Shown here in pieces: positions 58,982 to 64,000 of a stretch of 64,000 nt of DNA. Made by a program: the position numbers and the translations under genes. Every line of letters starts with the position of its first letter. Position 1 is the first letter of the stretch. The stretch covers positions 240,652,191 through 240,716,190 of the forward strand of contig NC_073745.1 of the NCBI RefSeq assembly GCF_029784135.1, written 5' to 3'. This DNA comes from Toxorhynchites rutilus septentrionalis. Taxonomy: Eukaryota; Arthropoda; Insecta; Diptera; Culicidae. Below the pieces are notes generated by a model that was not told the origin of the DNA, made no database searches, and worked only from the letters and a program-made list of their open reading frames with translations.

Positions 58982-59225
58982 CTCTTTGTTGGGTGACCTG
59001 ACGGCTCACCGACTGCTGGGTGCGGCTGATGCTCTGCTGCGAGGAGAATTGCTGCTGCTGGGAAAACTCCTGGCTCATGATTTGCTGCGACTGCTGCTGA
59101 ACTGAGGAGTGCTGCTGCATCGTTGATTGTTGTGTTGATGATTGCGTAACCACTGAGGATTGCTGCTGCTGCTGTTGATACTGCTGCAGCTGCTGGAACT
59201 GCTGATTAGGATTAGGTCGTTGCAT
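58982..59225 (-). CDS. sls: First coding exon of a Sallimus/kettin (insect titin)-like muscle protein
   Basis: The exon encodes 81 residues plus one base from an ATG in a good insect start context (CAAAC before ATG). The product is 35/81 Gln, starts MQRPNPN and later has SQEFS, ISRTQQ and QVTQQR. From memory, the Drosophila Sallimus N-terminus has the same layout: MQR-NPN, a Gln-rich stretch, QEYS, ISRTEQ and QVTTQR. No database search was possible. In insects sls encodes zormin, kettin and larger elastic isoforms that anchor thin filaments at the Z-disc. The exon end is set at 58982 because homology stops there and a GTCAGT donor follows; an alternative donor, GTGAGC, lies about 26 bases earlier. 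After the donor the frame reads 26 unrelated residues to a stop, as expected of intron. CAG/CAA mixing shows it is not just a microsatellite. The alternative is another Gln-rich N-terminus. Confidence 0.65.
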
Positions 59226-60200
59226 GTTTGCGCTTTGTTCTTCTTGCTAATCCAGATTGAAGCTGCCCCAAAAATCCCAAATATATTCACTAAGATCTCT
59301 TTGGCTTTTCGCTTTTACTTTGTTTTGGCTTGAAATATCCACTTTGCACACAAGAGATTCGATAAACTTCGCAGAACACTTAATTATTTGTAAATGAAAA
59401 CTTTCAGCAAAAAAACACAATAAATTATGAAACTTAACAAAAATCTTCCTTAAATTAATCCTCTTCGTTTGGAAGCACTTTTCCAGTTGGGTTTCGATTT
59501 CCTTTTTCCACGCACTAATTCCTTTGATTTTCCTGCTTTCTGACGAAAGTTATAAGTCCGCTGAATTTCACTGACTGAAACTGAATTTGCACAAAAAGAA
59601 AGAAAAATCCTTCAGATTATTCCGTTACCGATGAAAAATTTCTCGAAAATCCAGATATTCCTAGATTATGGAATGTTCCAAATGATTTCCACTTCCAGTT
59701 CACGACACCATTATGGAATTCCAGCAAATCTCCAGGAGCTCCAAATTTTCCAACAAATTTTTCACCAAAGTCGAGAGCGGCACAAAAATTCGCACAAGTC
59801 CCCGCGGCTAAAAAATCACACTCGCGCGACAAAATTTTCACAAGTCCCGACGTTCACGATGAATTCACGAAAATTTTGCCAAGTCCCGCCACCAAAAATC
59901 GACTTTAACTTTTCACACACCGAGCGACCGCCGAAATTCTGCCAAAGTCCCGTTTTAGCGGGGTACTTAGAGAGATTTTCCACCGAACCGCAGCAGCAGC
60001 AGTAGTACCTTCTAGCACAAAAATTCACCAACAGGCGGATTTTCCAACTGCTTTCCTTCCTAGAGGCAGAGAGCTTCAAGTCATCCCCGAGACGAATAAC
60101 TTAAGACGTCGGTCGTGTTTGAAGAGCGAGCGAAGAGTGACACTAGAGTGAAAACTGCGCCACCGATTGAGCCGCAAATTTTCCGGCTGGGAGCGCGATT
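59226..60200 (-). promoter_or_regulatory. 5' leader and promoter-like zone of the Sallimus-like gene
   Basis: Upstream of the minus-strand ATG lies about 1 kb that is richer in GC and CpG than the rest of the window. It carries no recognised repeat and no TE. Read on the minus strand it resembles a long insect 5' UTR, with many short A-rich purine stretches and GTGCGTGGAA-like words. Initiator-like TCAGT words cluster at 59571-59590. No TATA box at a convincing distance was found, and the transcription start cannot be fixed. Four imperfect copies of an AAATTTTGNCAAGTCCCG-like word lie at 59782-59953. The zone may include a non-coding first exon and intron. Confidence 0.4.
59782..59953. repeat. 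Four spaced copies of an AAATTTTGNCAAGTCCCG-like word
   Basis: On the plus strand imperfect copies lie at about 59782-59809, 59828-59851, 59866-59889 and 59931-59953, each ending in AAGTCCC or AAAGTCCC. The spacing is irregular (about 40 to 65 bases), so this is not a simple tandem array. The position is in the presumed leader of the Sallimus-like gene. Function unknown: repeated transcription-factor or RNA-protein sites, or an old local duplication. Confidence 0.5.
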
Positions 60201-62860
60201 TTCGGCAGCTTAGCTGTGTGCGTGCGTCGATTTTCTCACAAGCGCGTCGGCGCACTGTCCGTCCGATTGGGGCACCCCTCGGTGGGAACTTCTTGCTTCT
60301 GAGACGCCGCCTGGATCACGCGTTTTTCTGTGTGAGAGATACGGTTTTCCTCCACTTTTCACCAACACTAAGAATCCTTAATCTGGTCCAGTTCTACCGG
60401 CGAACTGACTTTCGCTCTGTGGAAATTCTTGTCCTATTGCAAAACCGTGGGTCGCGAGCGGGAGTGCTCTCCGGCGTGATGTTGATCGCTTGAGTGCGAC
60501 TACTGAAATGAAGCCCTAGGTTCGAAGTCTGTGCTGTGCTCCGGCTGTTTTACTGTTTTCCCCTTTGGATAGTGCTGGTGGAGAATGAAATTACCGCTAC
60601 CTTCCCGCCGCGCGAGACGCTTCTCATTTTCCCCGTTTATCGCTTCTTATGTTCTTCGCGTATGCGGTTGATCATCGTTGAGATCCAATAGATAGGGCCT
60701 AGACTTGAATAATTCATTGAGGCTTCCTCGTTTGCGCCTTCACTGAGGAACAGTTTTAGTGATGGTTCCTTTTATTTTTTATTTATTGTCTTTCTAGCTC
60801 TTTCCTCAACTCCGCTTATGTTGAGCACACATTGCATCTATCAAATTTAGTGATAATGTTTTTTTTCTGTATTTCTTATGCGTTCGCTGGATCGCTTGGG
60901 AGATGTGAGACGGCTTGGAGCTGGGTGAGCTGGCTTCGGTTAAATGGTGGTACGTTTTGTTGTTAGGAAACGTGGGATCGGTGCGAACGTGTGGATAATT
61001 TATGCGAACATAGAGTAACATATAAACTCCGAACTGATATTGGCTCGCGCCGGTCGTAATCGAGGGAATTCGATGGATTCATCGGAGAACCTGTCTGGTG
61101 GTATTGTTGCTGTGTAAACTGTGTGTTTATTTGGAATTTCATTTGGAATGGAATGCACCGAATATTTGTTTGATATCTGAAGTGCGTGAAATTGAACCTA
61201 GCGTGGACAACACATTAACATAGAATTGGAGCTCTGTTTTGATTTAGGATTCTAATTATCATTTGCTTGAGAGCAATTTCATGTCAAATTAGACGAAAAA
61301 CAGCCGATATTGATCTGACCCTTTTTTTGAAACTTTGTACATACGATGGAAGCAACACTAAATTACAATTTTCATTCTCATATGACCACTTATAATTACA
61401 ACTGGCTTTTCGTATCAATAGTAATTGACTAGTTTTGATTTACCAAAGTGTGATGGCCAGTTGTGCCAAATTGATGAAATTTCCTGATATCGTATTTATT
61501 TAAAAAAAAGTAAACGTAACAGTAGGAAATTTAAAAGATTTTTTTTTCTTCTTCGTATTTCTGAAGTTAAGACATTCCGGCAATATACTCTAGAACTTTC
61601 CGAAAATCCAATAATTTTTCGAGTTATAGGGAAAATCAGGGTAGAACCAACATCCCTTGATTTTTCCGATTAGAAGCATTTTTTGTTGTAAATTTCCGAT
61701 GTCCTGTATACACACTTGTCTTTTCTTACGTTTCGAGTTACCCACTTACTTTGCTGTCTAAACAAACAACAAAACAAAACCAGACAGCAAACAAGAGACT
61801 TTCCGTGTAAAATTTCGCTAGTGACGTTTAAGTGGGTTAGTCGCACGATTTTGGAAAAATCGATACTTTCAATAGGCCTAATTCAGCCATACCCTACTTG
61901 TGGCCCGGCTGGCACTTCTGGTTGACCCATCATGTGGTACTTTATTCAAAATATTTTGAATTCGTAACAATAACAATAAACAAGTTATTTTCGATTACAC
62001 AGCATTCAAGATTCAGCTAGCGACCAGACGGCAGCGATGTTTTCCAAATGGTTTTTCACAGGTTAGAGGCGAATGAAATGAAAAATTCGAAAGCCCTTAT
62101 AATTCAAACCATAATCATCATTATTCAAGTCACAGTCTCACTCCAAATAGCAGACAGCAGTTTTTCACGATCCTGATTTCAGACACAGCTGCTTTGCACG
62201 ATACAAAGGAAGAATGGACGAAAGATATCGCACGTATTGGTGCAATTTTGTTTGGTGGAGAAACCGCGCCAATTTGCATGCCATCTGGTGGAGAGTGCTT
62301 CTGTATTTTTGAGCCATATCTTTTCTATAGCTATTCTGGGCTGTAAGTTTAAAATTTAGAAACGACAGGGTTACGATTTGTATGCATAAATTTGAGTGTT
62401 AATTGAAATATTGAATGAATATTGAAAACAAGTTAACTTTGCAAAACCATAACTCAAAACCGAAAAAAAACAAATCTCTAATTTTTGGATAAGTTATGTA
62501 TTAAAAGTTGTGAATTTTATAAAAAAGTCATTTTTGGTAAAAGGTGAAAAAAATTCAAAGTTTCAAGAAAATCTGGGATCCACTATATCTATATGTTTGG
62601 CATGGAATGGCTGTATAATGAAGTCCATAGAAGTCAAGATTGATCGGCGGTTGATACATTTCGTCGGATGGGTGTGAAAGAACTATCAATATTGTGTTCG
62701 CTTTGGTCTACTTCCATTTTTATTTTGCTATCGTGTTAAACGGACGCGCAAAATCTTTGTATTCTTCTTCTTTGCAGTGCATTCTCAGGATATTATGCGT
62801 GAAGTAAGCATAACATAAGACGTACCGCGTCGGTTTCCATATCGTTATGTGGAGATTGAT
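60201..62860. other. Upstream DNA, no recognised gene
   Basis: 60200-61000 is GC-richer and may belong to the promoter region. From about 61300 the sequence becomes AT-rich and contains the repeat word shared with 49750-49800. The ORF at 60167-60493 has no motif. Confidence 0.3.
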
Positions 62861-62873
62861 TGTATATGGTTGT

Positions 62874-63035
62874 TTTTTTTTTTTTTTTTTTCTCTCTTTT
62901 ATAGTGACTTTCAACACATTTCGGCTGGATCGTCACTTTTCACTTCCATTTTTGGAAGAATGTCGGGAGTGAGAATTGAACTCGTGATCTCTGCGTGAGA
63001 GGTATAGATGTTACCACTACGCCAGATCGCCTCCT
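62874..63035 (-). mobile_element. tRNA-derived SINE (family B), copy 2
   Basis: This is the inverse of the SINE at 23327: GGCGATCTGGCGTAGTGGTA head, GAGTTCAATTCTC B box, ATTCTTCCAAAAATGGAAGT body and a poly-A tail (T-run on the plus strand at 62873-62890). The perfect 11-base duplication TATATGGTTGT lies at 62863-62873 and 63036-63046. Confidence 0.92.
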
Positions 63036-63046
63036 TATATGGTTGT

Positions 63047-63654
63047 ATCACACGTACGATTTGTTGATTTCATGTATTATCAAATAGATAATGGTAAAGG
63101 GGGAACAAATATGTAATCGGCAAGAACTCGTGAACTCGAAATGTCGTGTATTGTTCTCGCGAGAACAAGAATAAATAATTATTCTTCCATTGAAGTTGAG
63201 TTTTTACAAAACCTCGCAAACCTATCGGTTCTCTTCAGGGACAACATAACTTTCTACTAAAGAGATAGTTTGAAAATTTCGGTGTATTTCGAAACAATAT
63301 TCGAAGTAATCAACGTCGAATTGATTTCTATATGGAAATAAGCTTCTGTAAACTAAGGAACATGTACGGATTCTTTGGGGTAATGACGATAATGTTGAAT
63401 TTTAGAAGCTTTCTTTCTCAGTTCTCAAAAAAGGCCAATTCGGAAGACTAGATTAAACACTTGCCTTTGACAAATGCCATTTGGAAAGCCACGTAAGTAC
63501 AGGTATGCGAAAGTACAGGTATGCGTATATTTGTATCTTCTCAGATAGCCAAGCAGTTCTTAATGCTGTAAAAGCATAAACATGTCAGTCAAAGCTAGCT
63601 TGTATTGTGGAATGTATTCTATCCTTAAAACAACTAGCTGCTACTAACAAAGTT
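63047..63654. other. No recognised gene
   Basis: AT-rich spacer between a SINE and a Tc1 end. A 15-base duplication AAGTACAGGTATGCG lies near 63495-63525. Confidence 0.35.
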
Positions 63655-64000
63655 AATCTAGGGTCAATCGCAAAATTGAGTATACAGATGCTACTTGACG
63701 ATACGCTCCATTCATTTGTCACAAAATATTTTGAATACATTTCTTCTCTTGACGCATATTAATAACACACACATTTAACTAACTATGCGCGCAAGAAAAT
63801 TTCGCGAAAAGGTTTTAGCTTATTATTTATTCCAAAAAAATTAAAGCAATCTATATTCCAAGCATCGCAAAATTGAGTATACACCTTTAATTTCTCCAAA
63901 CAAATTAACCTTTTTAGTAAGATCTTTGTGAATTAGCGTACTTTTTTTTGTCAGTGATGTTGTTTTTTGTTGATGTTTGAAAATTTTTTAATCAAAATGG
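63655..64000 (+). mobile_element. 5' end of a second Tc1-like element, cut by the window end
   Basis: The terminal region is homologous, inverted, to 18930-19335. CAATCGCAAAATTGAGTATA occurs at about 63666 and nearly again at 63866 (an IR/DR-like direct repeat). TTTGTGAATTAGCGTACTTT lies at 63927. The last bases, TTTTTTAATCAAAATGG, match the start context of the Tc1 relic at 18927. The transposase ATG is therefore at 63997-63999, and the gene lies beyond the window. Confidence 0.8.

Noticed and set aside
59571..59590. Core promoter with initiator and DPE for the muscle gene
   Set aside because: Several TCAGT words exist but no downstream motif sits at the required +28 to +32, so no start site is called.

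Overview
The window looks like an AT-rich, TE-rich intron of an insect genome, most likely a culicine (Aedes-like) mosquito. The evidence is three tRNA-derived SINE families with target-site duplications (TSDs), several relics of the IS630-Tc1-mariner superfamily (including the DD37E type first described from mosquitoes), MITEs, a LOA/Loner-like LINE end and a copia relic. No prokaryotic signal is present. Species cannot be decided from the sequence. Two runs of exactly 500 N (17118-17617 and 35756-36255) are assembly gaps.

Only two stretches look like host protein-coding sequence, both on the minus strand. At 58982-59225 is a Gln-rich first coding exon. Its start and its I-S-R-T-Q...Q-V-T-Q-Q pattern resemble the N-terminus of the insect sarcomere protein Sallimus (zormin/kettin/D-Titin). 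A GC-richer leader and promoter-like zone lies upstream of it, up to about 60.2 kb. At 4493-4622 is an internal exon encoding the second half of an I-set immunoglobulin domain, with a clear branch point, acceptor and GTAAGA donor. If both belong to one gene (inference), about 54 kb of the window is intron. Exon phases show that at least one more exon must lie between them or that the two are not spliced together directly.

Layout. 0-6 kb: mostly unique sequence with the Ig exon. 6-16 kb: a short mariner-like deletion derivative with intact TIRs, MITEs, a SINE nested in a MITE, a pogo-like relic with its own intron, and a degenerate tandem repeat. 16-26 kb: N gap, internally duplicated Tc1, a DD37E element, a nested MITE stack, a LINE end, and a mariner split by a SINE. 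26-35 kb: unique sequence, a 7-bp satellite, MITE pieces and transposase relics. 35-40 kb: copia relic ending in the second gap, and a long DD37E element. 40-51 kb: mostly unrecognised DNA with a GAGCGGCTC-type repeat. 51-57 kb: a mariner deletion derivative carrying a DD37E element, Tc1 relics, and a 1.7-kb element starting CTAGCTGACCCGGC. 57-60 kb: exon 1 and leader of the muscle gene. 60-64 kb: upstream DNA with a SINE, and the 5' end of a second Tc1 copy that runs off the window at its start codon.

No transposase in the window is intact. The elements do not form a pathway. They are a record of successive insertions into a muscle-gene intron. Age order can be read from nesting and TIR identity.
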